From: Corallococcus sp. NCRR
GTDB taxonomy: Bacteria > Myxococcota > Myxococcia > Myxococcales > Myxococcaceae
Reading direction: 5' to 3'
NCBI RefSeq assembly: GCF_026965535.1
Contig: NZ_CP114039.1
Location: 1,922,001-1,986,000 of the forward strand
DNA: 64,000 bases
Both the position numbers and the translations under genes were made by a program. Each line of letters starts with the position of its first letter. Within the stretch, counting starts at the first letter, position 1. This document shows, piece after piece, positions 18,263 through 28,169 of this stretch. The notes below the pieces were generated by a model. That model was given only the letters and a program-made list of their open reading frames with translations, was not told where the DNA came from and did not search any database.

Positions 18263-21200
18263 GCGCCTCCCTCCGGCGCCGGGTTCTTCAGGCGGACCAG
18301 GTGCACCGTGCGCGGCCGGGTGCCCAGCGTGTTGAGCAGCTTGTAGTGCCTCGGGTCCTCGTGCTCGCGGCGCACGCGCGACTCCGGCGCGAGCAGGTCC
18401 CCGAAGGTGATGGCCTCCGTGGGACAGGCCTGCTGGCAGGCGGTGCGGACCTCGCCGTCACGCACGTCCCGTTGCGCCGCGCGCGCGACGGTGCGGGCCC
18501 GTTCGATGCGCTGCACGCAGTACGTGCACTTCTCCATCACCCCGCGCGAGCGCACCGTCACGTCCGGGTTCTGGCGCAGCCGCGCGAGGGGCTCCCGCCG
18601 CTGGTACTCCAGGTAGTTGAAGCGGCGGACCTTGTAGGGGCAGTTGTTGGAGCAGTACCGCGTGCCGATGCAGCGGTTGTAGACCATCTGGTTGAGGCCC
18701 TCGTCCGAGTGGACGGTGGCGTTCACCGGGCACACGTATTCACAGGGCGCGGCCTCGCAGTGCACGCACGCCACGGGCTGGGTGATGAAGCCCGGGTCGT
18801 CCGGGTCGCCCAGGAAGTACCGGTCGATTCGCAGCCAGTGCATCTCCCGGCTGCGCAGCACCCCGTCGCGCCCCACCACCGGCACGTTGTTCTCCGACTG
18901 GCAGGCCACCATGCACGCGCTGCACCCCGTGCACCGGTGCAGGTCGATGGCCATGGCCCACTGGTGGCGGTCGCTCTTCAAGAGCGTGTTGGGCGGGTAG
19001 AGCCGCTCACCGTCCTCCTGGAGCGAGCGGAGCGCCTGGGGCTTCGCGCGGAAGGACGCCTGCGGGAGCTGGAGCGCCAGCTGGCGGCCCTCCATGCTCC
19101 AGTGTTCCTGCGTGAGCGCCAGCGCGTGATGGCGGCCCGTGCGGGCGAGGCTCACGGTGGTGCCGCCCCACGGCCAGTATGGGATCCGCAGCGCGTTCGC
19201 GTTGACGCCCACGCCCTGGCCCACGGGCCCGACGCGCTCGCGGCCGTGGCCCAGCGCCAGCGTCACCGTGTCGTCCGGCTGACCGGGCAGCACCAGCACG
19301 GGCACCTCCACCGCCTGGCTCAGCAGCTCGATGCGCGCGACGTCGCCCTTCTCCAGCGACAGGGCCCTCGCGGTGGCCGGGGAGAGCAGCGCCGCGTTGT
19401 CCCAGGTGAGCTTCGTCACCGGGTCGGGCAGCTCCTGGAGCCACGCGTTGCCCGCGAAGCGGCCGTCGTACAGCCGCGAGTCCAGCACCAGGGACAGCTC
19501 CAGGCCCTCGGGGGCTTCCCGCAGGTGGCTGGCGCGGGCCTCTGCCCGGCGGTCCGGCATCGCCCCGATGGGCCGGGAGAACTCCAACCCCGCGACCTCC
19601 CGCGCGTCGCGAATCACCTCGGCTTCGTTCAGCACGGCCCGCGCGGGCGGGGCCTGGGTCTCCGGGATGACGCCGTCCGCGAGCCACGTCTCCCAGCGCG
19701 CCTCGAAGTCCGGCGGTGAGCCCGCGCGTTCCCGCCACAGGGACTTGAGCAGCTCGTAGGGGCTGCGCGACTCCACGCCCGCGAAGACGGACAGGAGCTC
19801 CACCTCGGAGACCGCTCCAGGGAACAGGGGCGCGATGAGCGGTTGCAGCACGGACGCGGTGCCGTCGGGTGCGCGGCCGTCGCGCCAGGACTCGAAGGGG
19901 TGCGTCCCGGGAACGAAGGAGGGACAGAGCGCCGCCGTCTCGTCCTCGTGGAGGCCGTGGTACAGGCGGAAGGGGACGCGCTCCAGGTGGCGCGCGAAGT
20001 CCGCTTCCACCATCGCCGTCCAGGCCGGGTTCCACGCCGTGATGATCAGCGTGTCCACCCGCCCCCCGCGCATCTCTCCCAGAAGCGAGGTCAGCGCCTC
20101 CGGGCCTCCGTCCGGGAGCGCCACGGGTTCGAGCAGCCGGGGCGTGTTGCCCAGCGCCTCGTCCATCGCGAACGCCAGCTCATGCACCAGCGGCGGCTGG
20201 CGCGGGCCCACCGTCACCCGCCCCTGCCCCCGGTGCGCGAGCAGGTCCCTCGCCGCGCCGCGCACCCAGGCGCGCTGCGCCTCCGTGAGCGCGGTCGGTG
20301 GGACGCGCAGGCTCGCGAGCCCCGAGGCCAACGTGCTCCCGTCCCCTCCGTTCCCCACCGCCTCCGCCAGCGCGAGCATCAGCGCGACGCCCTGCGACGG
20401 CCGCATCCGCAGCCGTTCGTCGGCGAAGCCGCCCGTGATGCTCAGCGTGCTCTCCGCCACCCACAGCCGGTTCATCGCGTCCGGCTTCCGCGCGTTCACG
20501 AAGTCCCGCGCCGCGCGCAGGTGCCCGGGGTGCGTGGTCGCGAGGAAGTCGTCGTCCACCGCCACCACCACCGCGCGCCCCACGTCGTGCACCACGTCCA
20601 GCACCCTGCCGTATGCCAGCCGCGTGCCCTCGCGGCGCCCGTCCGCCAGGGCCACGCCGCAGGGGATGATGCGCGCGGACGGGAAGCGCTCCTGGATGCG
20701 CGCGTACAGCGCCTGCACCAGCGGGCTGCTCGTGGGCTCCACCAGGAAGCGCAGCCCCGCGCCCTGGTCTTCGCGCCCGGCGTGCTTTCGCAGGGCATCC
20801 CGCACGGTGCTCCACGCGGCCTCCACGCCTTGCAGCCGCGCGGCCTTCGCTCTCGCGGGGTCGTAGAGCCCCAGCAGCGACGCCTGCTCGAAGATGCCCG
20901 CCGCGCCCAGGCTCGCCGGATGCAACGGGTTGCCCTCCACCTTCGTGGGCCGCCCCTCGTGGCTCTCCACCACCAGCCCCACCGTGCGCCCGCTCCACTC
21001 CAGCCCCGTGGCGAAGTGCAGCGGCACACCGGGCGTCAGCCCCTCTGGCGGCGTCGAATACGGGAGGATCTTCTCCGGCGGCTGACGGAAGCACCCGCTG
21101 AAACCCGCGGCCGCCAGTGACGCCGCCGCGGCTTGCAGGAAGGTGCGCCGCGCCACGCCCTCGGGCGGGAGCATCGCGCCGGGAGGATGTTCGCGTGACA

Positions 21201-21327
21201 GGGCTTCACGTCCGGGCCCTCCCGCGTGCCACTCCTCCAGGCTGCGCCACGCGCGCACCGGCTCCGTCCCGTCAGCGCCGGGCGTGTCGAGGGCCTCCGT
21301 CCGTGCGGGGTCGGTCAGAAGTGGCAT
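18259..21327 (-). CDS. actB: alternative complex III Fe-S/molybdopterin-like subunit ActB
   Basis: The 1022-residue protein joins a molybdopterin-oxidoreductase-like domain, which in this family binds no Mo cofactor, to a C-terminal four-cluster ferredoxin domain. The cluster motifs are [46 protein letters not shown] and [11 protein letters not shown] with [11 protein letters not shown] Tat-like segment ([16 protein letters not shown]) around residue 60 suggests export with the complex. It conducts electrons from quinol to the hemes. The ATG at 21327 ([10 protein letters not shown]) overlaps the end of actA by 13 nt. Confidence 0.95.
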   Translation of the reverse strand: MPLLTDPARTEALDTPGADGTEPVRAWRSLEEWHAGGPGREALSREHPPGAMLPPEGVARRTFLQAAAASLAAAGFSGCFRQPPEKILPYSTPPEGLTPGVPLHFATGLEWSGRTVGLVVESHEGRPTKVEGNPLHPASLGAAGIFEQASLLGLYDPARAKAARLQGVEAAWSTVRDALRKHAGREDQGAGLRFLVEPTSSPLVQALYARIQERFPSARIIPCGVALADGRREGTRLAYGRVLDVVHDVGRAVVVAVDDDFLATTHPGHLRAARDFVNARKPDAMNRLWVAESTLSITGGFADERLRMRPSQGVALMLALAEAVGNGGDGSTLASGLASLRVPPTALTEAQRAWVRGAARDLLAHRGQGRVTVGPRQPPLVHELAFAMDEALGNTPRLLEPVALPDGGPEALTSLLGEMRGGRVDTLIITAWNPAWTAMVEADFARHLERVPFRLYHGLHEDETAALCPSFVPGTHPFESWRDGRAPDGTASVLQPLIAPLFPGAVSEVELLSVFAGVESRSPYELLKSLWRERAGSPPDFEARWETWLADGVIPETQAPPARAVLNEAEVIRDAREVAGLEFSRPIGAMPDRRAEARASHLREAPEGLELSLVLDSRLYDGRFAGNAWLQELPDPVTKLTWDNAALLSPATARALSLEKGDVARIELLSQAVEVPVLVLPGQPDDTVTLALGHGRERVGPVGQGVGVNANALRIPYWPWGGTTVSLARTGRHHALALTQEHWSMEGRQLALQLPQASFRAKPQALRSLQEDGERLYPPNTLLKSDRHQWAMAIDLHRCTGCSACMVACQSENNVPVVGRDGVLRSREMHWLRIDRYFLGDPDDPGFITQPVACVHCEAAPCEYVCPVNATVHSDEGLNQMVYNRCIGTRYCSNNCPYKVRRFNYLEYQRREPLARLRQNPDVTVRSRGVMEKCTYCVQRIERARTVARAAQRDVRDGEVRTACQQACPTEAITFGDLLAPESRVRREHEDPRHYKLLNTLGTRPRTVHLVRLKNPAPEGGA

Positions 21328-21965
21328 GTGTTGCAATCCGTCCTCGGGTTCACGTCGAGCGCGGCCTGCACCGCGCGGCCCGTCTCCCTCGGGTCTCCTT
21401 GGGGACGCCACGTGAGGTTCGCGACCTCGGACACGGGTCGCAGCCACGGCGTCGGGTCGCGGTGACAGTCCAGGCACCAGCCCATGGTGAGCGGCGCCAC
21501 CTGCTGCACCGCCGGCATGGTGTCCACGCGGCCGTGGCAGGTGACGCAGCCCACGCCCTTGTTCACGTGGATTTGATGGCTGAACCAGACGTAGTCCGGC
21601 AGCGCGTGCACCCGGTTCCACGGCAGCGGCGCGCCGTCGAAGCCGCTGGCGCGCACCGGCTCCAGCCGGGCGCTCTCGTTCCACACCTGCGCGTGGCACC
21701 CCAGGCAGCGCTGCGTGGGCGGCACTCCCGCCACCGGTGAGCGCCACGCGCCCTCATGGCAGTAGCCGCAGGGGATGCCCTCGTCGCCCACGTGGTGGCG
21801 GTGGTCGAAGGGAAGGGGCTGCTCATGAGGCGTGAACGAGCCCCGCCCCAGCGGGTTGCGCGCGAGCAACAGCAGGCCCGCCAGCGCCACCGCGGGCACA
21901 CCCAGGGCCAGGGCGATGAACGCCCGCAGCACCGAGTCGGTCCCCGGGCGGAACAGCGGAGCCAT
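21315..21965 (-). CDS. actA: alternative complex III pentaheme cytochrome c subunit ActA
   Basis: The 216-residue protein has one N-terminal membrane helix (AFIALALGVPAVALAGLLLLA) and five CxxCH heme motifs: CGYCH, CLGCH, CVTCH, CLDCH and CNTCH, the last at the very C-terminus. Five hemes plus one anchor is the ActA pattern. It is the first gene of the operon, so the promoter should lie in the 240-bp divergent gap upstream. The start ATG at 21965 is chosen because the helix then begins about residue 15. Longer in-frame starts upstream add only low-complexity residues. Confidence 0.93.
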   Translation of the reverse strand: MAPLFRPGTDSVLRAFIALALGVPAVALAGLLLLARNPLGRGSFTPHEQPLPFDHRHHVGDEGIPCGYCHEGAWRSPVAGVPPTQRCLGCHAQVWNESARLEPVRASGFDGAPLPWNRVHALPDYVWFSHQIHVNKGVGCVTCHGRVDTMPAVQQVAPLTMGWCLDCHRDPTPWLRPVSEVANLTWRPQGDPRETGRAVQAALDVNPRTDCNTCHF

Positions 21966-22205
21966 GGCCCCCCTTCCAACGTGGAAGCCTCCGCGGGCCT
22001 GGTCGCCAGAGGCGGCGCGACTGTGGGCGCGGCCTCGCGGCAATCACCAGCCTCCCGTTCACGGCCCGTCGCGTTTCACACGGCCAGCACGCACGACGTC
22101 CGCCAGTCCACGGGAACACCCGACCCGCGTCCGAGGCGTGCCGCACGGAGCGCTCCGGCCGGCGCATCTGTTCGCAGACCTCCAACCGTGCTGAAAGTGC
22201 ATCCC

Positions 22206-23720
22206 ATGGTCTACGACGTGATCATCGCGGGGGCCGGCCCGGTCGGCCTGTTCCTCGCCTGCGAGCTGCGGCTCGCGAAATGCTCCGTGCTGGTGCTGGA
22301 ACAAGCGGAGGATCCGCACTCGCCCTTGAAGCGGCTCCCGTTCGGACGGAGAGGACTCTGGGGCCCCAGCATCGAAGCGTTCTACCGGCGCGGACTGCTG
22401 GAGCCGATTGCATCCGCGGTCCCTGGCCCGCCGAGGCCCGCGTCCATGGCCTCCGGAGCACCGTCTCGCGGGCCGGCCGGACACTTCGCGGGCATCGCGC
22501 TCGACTCCAGCAACATCGACTCGTCGCGGTGGACGTACCGGCTCCCGGGCCCGGCGGACACCCAGTTGGGGAGCGAAACGGAGCATCTCGAGCGCGTCCT
22601 CACCGCGCATGCGCTCTCCCTCGGAGTGGAGCTCCAGCGCGGCCAGGGGGTCGAAGGCTTCGAGGTTTCGACCGACGAAGTCACCGTCCATGCCGGCACC
22701 CAGCGCCTTCGCGCGCGTTGGCTCGTGGGGTGCGACGGCGGACGCAGCACCGTGCGCAAGCAAGGGGGCTTCGAGTTCGTGGGGACCGAGCCGGAGTTCA
22801 CCGGCTATTCGATCCACGCCGAGCTCGCGGACCCGGAGAAGCTCCGCCCGGGCCGTCACTACACGCCGGCTGGGATGTACAACCAGGGGCAGCCCGGGGT
22901 CATCGCGCTGGCCGACTTCGACGGCGGCGCCTTCCACCGCACCCAACCGCTCACGCTCGAGCACGTGCAAGCCGTCTTGAGGCGCGTGTCCTGCACGGAC
23001 GTGACCCTCAAGGCGTTGCACGTCGCCACGACCTGGACCGACCGCGCGTACCAGGCGACGACCTACCGCAAGGGACGGGTGCTGCTGGCGGGCGACGCCG
23101 CGCACATCCATTCACCGCTGGGCGGCCAGGGCCTGAACCTCGGGCTGGGAGACGCCATGAACCTCGGGTGGAAGCTCGCCGCGACCCTCCGAGGCGATGC
23201 CCCCGAGGGTCTGCTCGACAGCTACACCCCGGAGCGGCACCCGGTTGGAGCGAGCATCCTCGACTGGTCGCGCGCCCAGGTGGCTTTGATGCGCCCCCAA
23301 CGCGCGTCCCGCGCGCTCGAAGCCATCCTGCGCGACCTCATCGACACGCGCGACGGCGCGACCTACTTCGCTGAGCGCGTCTGGGGGGTGTCCCTGCGCT
23401 ACGACCTGGGCGGGGAACACCCGTGGGTGGGCCGCAGCTGCCCGGACTTCGAATTGGAGGACGGGACGCGGCTCGGCGCCCTGCTCCGGGATGGAACGGG
23501 TGTGCTGTTGGACTTCGACCGCCAGGCGTCGCTCCAGGCGCTGGAGGGCCTCTGGGGCGAAACGGTCCGGTACGTGGCCAGCGACGCCAGGGACCGTCTG
23601 GGATTGAGCGCGCTGCTCGTGCGTCCGGATGGGTTCGTCGCCTGGGCGAGCGAGACGACCCCGCATCCCGAGGAGGTCACCCGCGCCGCGGCGAGGTGGT
23701 TCGCGAGCCGCGCGCGCTGA
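22206..23720 (+). CDS. FAD-dependent aromatic monooxygenase (PheA/TfdB family)
   Basis: The 504-residue protein has the class A flavoprotein hydroxylase layout. It starts with the dinucleotide-binding motif (YDVIIAGAGPVGLFLACEL, residues 3-21). It also has a DG motif (LVGCDGGRSTVRK, about 175) and a GD motif (GRVLLAGDAAHIHSPLGGQG, about 293). A C-terminal thioredoxin-like domain resembles that of phenol hydroxylases and polyketide-tailoring oxygenases. It would hydroxylate an aromatic or polyketide substrate with NAD(P)H and oxygen. No biosynthetic genes sit nearby, so the substrate is unknown. The start ATG at 22206 places the FAD motif at the N-terminus as usual. Confidence 0.88.
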   Translation: MVYDVIIAGAGPVGLFLACELRLAKCSVLVLEQAEDPHSPLKRLPFGRRGLWGPSIEAFYRRGLLEPIASAVPGPPRPASMASGAPSRGPAGHFAGIALDSSNIDSSRWTYRLPGPADTQLGSETEHLERVLTAHALSLGVELQRGQGVEGFEVSTDEVTVHAGTQRLRARWLVGCDGGRSTVRKQGGFEFVGTEPEFTGYSIHAELADPEKLRPGRHYTPAGMYNQGQPGVIALADFDGGAFHRTQPLTLEHVQAVLRRVSCTDVTLKALHVATTWTDRAYQATTYRKGRVLLAGDAAHIHSPLGGQGLNLGLGDAMNLGWKLAATLRGDAPEGLLDSYTPERHPVGASILDWSRAQVALMRPQRASRALEAILRDLIDTRDGATYFAERVWGVSLRYDLGGEHPWVGRSCPDFELEDGTRLGALLRDGTGVLLDFDRQASLQALEGLWGETVRYVASDARDRLGLSALLVRPDGFVAWASETTPHPEEVTRAAARWFASRAR

Positions 23721-23729
23721 GCCCGCGCC

Positions 23730-24689
23730 TCAGGACGGCAGCGTGCGCCCGCGCACGGGCACGGAGGCCGCCATCACCGACGCCGCGCCCACGTACACGT
23801 CCACCGGAGACAGCGGCCCCGAGCCCGGCAGCGCCGCCAACTCGCGCACCACCGCGTCCCGCCCGTGGCACTCCACGCCGCGCTCCATGCAGTCGCGCAG
23901 AGCCGCCTGGAGCGCCACCGCGGAGTCCGCCCCGCGCGCATCCAGCAGCACCCCACGCAGCACGTCCCGCAGCGCGGGCGACACCCCGCCCAGCGCCGCG
24001 TCCACTCCGGCCGCGTCCTCCGGAACCGCCGTGTTCCCGGACACCAGCTCCAGCAGCACCCGCCCCAGCGCGCGCAGGTCCTCCCGCGCCTCCACCGGCG
24101 AGTCCGCCGCGTCCTCGCGCTCGGGCAGCCCCACCCCGTCCGGCCGCGACGGCGACGTGAAGCGGCGCAGCAGCGCACGCGCGGACTTGAGCCCGAAGTC
24201 CGTCAGCGTCACCTCGCCCCGAGGTCCCACGCGGATGCGGTGCGCACGCACGTCCCCGTGCACCACGCGCGCGCCATGCGCGGCCTGGAGCGCTCCCGCC
24301 ACCTCCGCGCCCACGTGACACACGAACGCTTCCGACGGCCGTCCACCCCGCCCCAGCACCCGCCGGCGCGCCGTGGCCAGCGAGCAGCCCGGGACGTAGT
24401 CCGACACCACCGTCAGCGTGTCGCGCACGTCCACCTGGAAGCCATGGAGCCTGGCGATGCCCGGATGCCGCAGCGGCACCGCCCGCGCCAGCGCGTCCTC
24501 CAACGGACGCCGCGTCTCCGGCGCCAGCCCCGACGCCAGCAGGAACGTCTTCACCACCAGCGGGCGCGCGTCCACCGCGTCCTGCTCCAGCGGCCAAACC
24601 AGGGACACCCACTCGCCCAGCGGGCCCCTCCCCAGCGGATGCAGGGGGGCGAACGCGGGCAGCCGGCGAGCGAACGGAAGCACGGACAT
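23730..24689 (-). CDS. divergent Ser/Thr kinase-fold protein
   Basis: The 319-residue protein keeps several eukaryotic-like kinase landmarks: the ATP lysine K47 (VVKTF), a possible helix C glutamate (E64), an HRD-like HGD (144-146) and DFG (D164). The glycine loop is eroded (LGRGPLGEW). In the catalytic loop the usual lysine and asparagine of HRDxKxxN are R148 and R151, so the metal-binding asparagine is missing. It may be a pseudokinase or a weak kinase. No membrane segment or sensor domain is present. The start at 24689 has GGAGG 5 nt upstream, which favours it over an upstream ATG at 24728. Confidence 0.8.
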   Translation of the reverse strand: MSVLPFARRLPAFAPLHPLGRGPLGEWVSLVWPLEQDAVDARPLVVKTFLLASGLAPETRRPLEDALARAVPLRHPGIARLHGFQVDVRDTLTVVSDYVPGCSLATARRRVLGRGGRPSEAFVCHVGAEVAGALQAAHGARVVHGDVRAHRIRVGPRGEVTLTDFGLKSARALLRRFTSPSRPDGVGLPEREDAADSPVEAREDLRALGRVLLELVSGNTAVPEDAAGVDAALGGVSPALRDVLRGVLLDARGADSAVALQAALRDCMERGVECHGRDAVVRELAALPGSGPLSPVDVYVGAASVMAASVPVRGRTLPS

Positions 24690-24762
24690 GGCACCCTCCA
24701 ACCCAACACATCCAACCCGTGACGTCAACCCAGCACAGCCTACGTCACGGGTCCTGCATTCC

Positions 24763-24794
24763 CCGACACCCGGGCACGAAGCCCGGGGTGCCGG
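24763..24794 (-). terminator. GC-rich hairpin downstream of the barrel protein gene
   Basis: CCGACACCCGGGC at 24763 and GCCCGGGGTGCCGG at 24781 can pair over 12-13 bp with a 5-nt loop. The hairpin lies 14 nt past the stop of the minus-strand outer-membrane gene. There is no strong T-tract. Confidence 0.45.
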
Positions 24795-24807
24795 AGAAGG
24801 CCCGAGG

Positions 24808-25407
24808 CTAGAAGTAGCCGCCGACCGTGGTGGTGATGCCGAGGGTCACGTCGTTGCCGGCGAAGTAGCCCTGCTCCGAACCCAGGCTGCCCACGTCCTG
24901 GCTGATGACCGCGCGCACCTGCGGACCCGCGCCGATGAAGAAGTGCGGCGTGAGGTGGAACAGGACGGGGGCGTTGAAGTCCAGGACGAAGTTCACGTCG
25001 CTGGCGCCCGGCACGTGGGCGAACTGCACGCCGAAGCCCGCCTTGGGCCAGAGCGACACGCGCTCGCCCAGCGGCAGGTGGTAGCCCACGCGGCCCAGCA
25101 CGCCCAGGCCCACGACGGTGCTGTCACCGAAGCCGAAGGCCACCAGCGCGGACGCGCCCACCGACAGGTTCTGCTGGAGGAAGTAGTCCGCCGACGGCTC
25201 CAGGCGGATGAGGAACACTTCGGAGGCGGTGTTGTAGCCCAGGAAGCCGTTGAGGTCCTGGCTGATGACCATCTGGCCCGCCTGGCCGAACGACGACGAC
25301 CGGCCCGGGTCCGCGTTCAGGTTCGGCTCCTCGGCCGCCACCGCCTGCGCCGACACCGCGAGGCCCGCCACCAGCGCCATGCCCGTCCACTTGTTGCTTC
25401 CACGCAT
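24808..25407 (-). CDS. outer-membrane beta-barrel protein
   Basis: The 199-residue protein has a signal peptide (MRGSNKWTGMALVAGLAVSAQAVAA, cleavage near AVAA-EEP). Alternating hydrophobic strands follow, such as SVGASALVAFGFG, VVGLGVLGRVGYHLP and HFFIGAGPQVRAVI, and it ends in TVGGYF with the C-terminal aromatic residue of outer-membrane barrels. About eight strands fit an OmpW/OmpA-like small barrel. Function is unknown. The start at 25407 has GGGGAG 8 nt upstream. Confidence 0.75.
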   Translation of the reverse strand: MRGSNKWTGMALVAGLAVSAQAVAAEEPNLNADPGRSSSFGQAGQMVISQDLNGFLGYNTASEVFLIRLEPSADYFLQQNLSVGASALVAFGFGDSTVVGLGVLGRVGYHLPLGERVSLWPKAGFGVQFAHVPGASDVNFVLDFNAPVLFHLTPHFFIGAGPQVRAVISQDVGSLGSEQGYFAGNDVTLGITTTVGGYF

Positions 25408-25560
25408 CGATGTTTCTCCCCTCGTTCGCGCCCGGCCGACCCTTCCCGGTGCGCATGCGGGGCCCCTTCTAGCCAAAGAGCGCCGCAACGAAAGGATGTT
25501 TTCCAACCCACCCAACACTTCGTTGACACCCCACCATCAGCGCCCCGAACGCATGGCGCT

Positions 25561-25604
25561 GAGAAAAAGAGAACGCCGTGTGGACTCCCCGTCCACAACG
25601 GCGT
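25561..25604 (-). terminator. intrinsic terminator of the SDR gene
   Basis: On the minus strand, ACGCCGTTGTGGAC, a short GGGGA loop and GTCCACACGGCGT form a long stem with one bulged base. It is followed by TTCTCTTTTTCTC, a T-rich tail. It sits 34 nt past the SDR stop at 25638 and is the clearest Rho-independent terminator of the window. Confidence 0.75.
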
Positions 25605-25637
25605 CCCGCGAACCCGTCCGGGGGGTGGCCGGAGGCT

Positions 25638-26624
25638 TCAGCGCACCGCGCGGACCAGGCCGCGCGCGCCCAGCACCACGCCGCCGGTGAGCGCGGCCAG
25701 GCCCAGCGTCGCGGTGAAGCGCTTCCACGCGGGCGTCGGCGGCACGCTGCCCCGGGGCCCCACGCCCTCCTCCACGGGGAGGAAGAGGTTGCCCTCGGGC
25801 CGGTCCAGCGGCTCGTCCGTCATCTGCATCCGCGCGCCGAAGCGGGACAGCACCGCCTTGCCCACGGAGGGCGCCACGCCGTTGAGCCACAGCATCAGCC
25901 GCCCCTGGAGGAACGCCGGCACCGACGTGCGGCCCGGCCGCTTCGCCAGCCGCACCACCGCGCGGGCCACCAGGTCCACATCGTAGGTGGGCGGCACCGG
26001 CACGGGCTTCTTCCCCAGCATCGTGGGCGCGTGGTCGAACATGGGCGTGGACACGGAGGGCACCATCACGTTGGACACGTGGATGCCCGTGCCGGCCAGC
26101 TCCATCTCCAGCGCCTGCGCCCACCCCAGCGTCGCGTGCTTCGCGGAGGCGTACGCGGACAAGAGCGGCGCGGCCCCCGCCGCCAGCATGGACTGCACGT
26201 TGAGCAGGTGGCCGTGGCCCTGCTTCCGGAAGTGCGGCAGCACCGCGCGCGCGAAGCGGAAGTAGCCGAAGCACGACACGTCGAACACGCGCGTGATGTG
26301 CTCCCAGGGCAGCTGGTCGAAGTAGCCGTAGGACTGCACCGCCGCCGCGTTCACCAGGAGGTCCACGCGGCCGTAGTGCGCCACGCACTCGCGCACCACG
26401 CGCTCCACGTCCTCGGCCACCGTGACGTCGCCGTCACACACCAGGCACTCACCGCCGCGCTGGAGCACCTCCATGCGCAGCCGCTCCAGGGCCGACTGGC
26501 GCCGGGCGGTGACGCACAACCGCACGCCCGCCTCCGCCAGCCGCAGCGCGGACTGCCAGCCCACGCCACTCGACGCGCCCGTGACGATGGCCACCTGTCC
26601 CCTCAAGTCCTCGTGACGCGCCAT
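25638..26624 (-). CDS. short-chain dehydrogenase/reductase
   Basis: The 328-residue protein is a classical SDR: the cofactor motif TGASSGVG (about residues 15-22), the NAA-type motif LLVNAAAVQSYG, and the catalytic YASAK. A serine-bearing strand (LLNVQSMLAAG) precedes the catalytic motif. The C-terminus is longer than a typical 250-residue SDR and ends in a predicted membrane helix (ATLGLAALTGGVVLGARGLV), so the enzyme is probably membrane-attached, like SDRs acting on lipids. Substrate is unknown. The start ATG at 26624 follows GGGGCGAAAGCGC. Confidence 0.87.
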   Translation of the reverse strand: MARHEDLRGQVAIVTGASSGVGWQSALRLAEAGVRLCVTARRQSALERLRMEVLQRGGECLVCDGDVTVAEDVERVVRECVAHYGRVDLLVNAAAVQSYGYFDQLPWEHITRVFDVSCFGYFRFARAVLPHFRKQGHGHLLNVQSMLAAGAAPLLSAYASAKHATLGWAQALEMELAGTGIHVSNVMVPSVSTPMFDHAPTMLGKKPVPVPPTYDVDLVARAVVRLAKRPGRTSVPAFLQGRLMLWLNGVAPSVGKAVLSRFGARMQMTDEPLDRPEGNLFLPVEEGVGPRGSVPPTPAWKRFTATLGLAALTGGVVLGARGLVRAVR

Positions 26625-26758
26625 GCGCTTTCGCCCCTCCTCGCCCTGAGGTGGGCCTTCCGCCCGGCGTTCGCACGGGGCAAGCCCCCGGAATCCTCCG
26701 CGTGCCTGCCCGCTCGCCCGTCCACCCCTCGGACCAGGGAGCAGGCTGCCTTCGAAGG

Positions 26759-27370
26759 CTACGTCCAGGAGACGTCGTAGACGGCGTCCACCAGCGACTG
26801 GGCCTGCCCGCGCACCTGCACGTCCTGCACGCCCGTCACCTCCAGCGCGGACTGGAGGATGCCCTCGTTGTAGGGCACCGGCATCAGCGAGCGCTTCATG
26901 ATGACCCGGCCCGACGTGGGGCCCGTCCACTCCACGGAGCGCTCGCCGAAGTTCAGCGCCGTGCGGTAGCCGGAGTGCATCAACTCCAGGAGCCGCTTCG
27001 GGTCGCCACCGGCCTGCTGCACGAAGTCGCGCGCGAACATGGAGTTGAGGAAGTCCAGCATCGCCTGCGTGCCAATCTGCCGCTGGGCCGCGTCATGGCC
27101 GCCGACGAGCGGCGAGAGCTGCTCCGCCGCCACGTAGGACAGCCGCAGGAAGCGCGGGAACGGATAGGTCTGCATGGGGATGAAGTCCGCGGTCTCGTCC
27201 ACCTGCGCCAGACAGCGCTTCACCGCGTCCGGTCCGCCCAGAAAGCGCACCGCGTCCAACACGCCCAGGAAGAACAGGCCCCGGCTCGTCTCCTCCGGCC
27301 CCGTCGCGGCCAGACGGGCTTCCAGGTCACGAGCGACGTCCTCGGGGAGATTCAGCGTGCCAGCCGGCAT
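26759..27370 (-). CDS. DUF2378/TIGR02265-like myxobacterial paralog
   Basis: The 203-residue protein fits the roughly 200-residue paralogous family found almost only in Myxococcales (TIGR02265, DUF2378): a block around SRGLFFLGVLDAVRFLGG, a middle YPFPRFLRLSYVAAEQL, and an ending with HSGYRTALNFGERSVEWTG. No catalytic motif is known for the family. The gene lies 124 nt downstream of a response regulator on the same strand. The ATG at 27370 (MPAGTLNLPED) has AGGA 8 nt upstream. Confidence 0.75.
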   Translation of the reverse strand: MPAGTLNLPEDVARDLEARLAATGPEETSRGLFFLGVLDAVRFLGGPDAVKRCLAQVDETADFIPMQTYPFPRFLRLSYVAAEQLSPLVGGHDAAQRQIGTQAMLDFLNSMFARDFVQQAGGDPKRLLELMHSGYRTALNFGERSVEWTGPTSGRVIMKRSLMPVPYNEGILQSALEVTGVQDVQVRGQAQSLVDAVYDVSWT

Positions 27371-27494
27371 CTGCGCCGTCCTTTGAATGAGGGGGAATGG
27401 ACCAGGCGGGGACCTGACGGGGCGCGAGGATTCCACAGGTCTCGCGCCATCGCGAGTCCTCGATGCGCACGCGCCGCGCCATGCGACACATGTT

Positions 27495-27887
27495 TCACGA
27501 CGTGTGAGGTCCTTCCGGGCCTTCCCCGGATGCCGGCAGGAAGTGGCGCACCACTTCCATCAGCGACGCCACCGCCACGGGCTTGCGCAGATAGGCCGCC
27601 GCGCCCGGTGGATGGAAGGGACTGCCAGACAGCACGATGATGGGCACGCCTTCCAGCATGCGCTCCTGGGACAGCCGCGTGAGGAAGGCCTGTCCGTCCA
27701 GCACCGGCATCATCAGGTCCATCAGCACCAGTCCCGGACGCGGATGGGACTGCAACCAGCTCCAGGCATCCTCGCCGTGGATGCACTGCGCGACGCGATA
27801 GCCTTCCATCTCCAACAGCGTCGCGACCGCATCCCGGAGGTCTTCTTCGTCCTCGATCAACAGGATGAGAGGGGCACTGTCCGTCAT
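27495..27887 (-). CDS. single-domain response regulator
   Basis: The 130-residue protein is a stand-alone CheY-like receiver: acidic pair in LLIEDEEDL, phospho-acceptor D57 (LVLMDLMMP), threonine/serine site in IIVLSGSPF and the conserved lysine in YLRKPV. There is no output domain, so it would signal by protein contact, as many myxobacterial single-domain regulators do. No histidine kinase is adjacent. The ATG at 27887 has GGAG 7 nt upstream. It diverges from the formate dehydrogenase operon across a 282-bp gap. Confidence 0.9.
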   Translation of the reverse strand: MTDSAPLILLIEDEEDLRDAVATLLEMEGYRVAQCIHGEDAWSWLQSHPRPGLVLMDLMMPVLDGQAFLTRLSQERMLEGVPIIVLSGSPFHPPGAAAYLRKPVAVASLMEVVRHFLPASGEGPEGPHTS

Positions 27888-28169
27888 GCGGGTTCTCCAC
27901 TCGCTTTCCGCCACGCATCCGGCCGTCGCGTGGCTGTGGGGACTCCGGCCCCCAGGGGGAAGGAGCAGGACGAGGCCTTGGAGCCATGGAGAAACAACGG
28001 TTCGACCCCCCCGGGCTGATTTCTTTGACCGCGCGTTTTCGTGCCTGCCCGCCTGCTGTCGCGTCCGCTACCGGACGTGGACACGGGGCTGGCGGCCCTG
28101 GCCCCCGCCGCCATGCGTCCCCATCTTCAGCGTGGGGATGCACGTGCGCGTCCTGGGAGAGGAGCGGCC

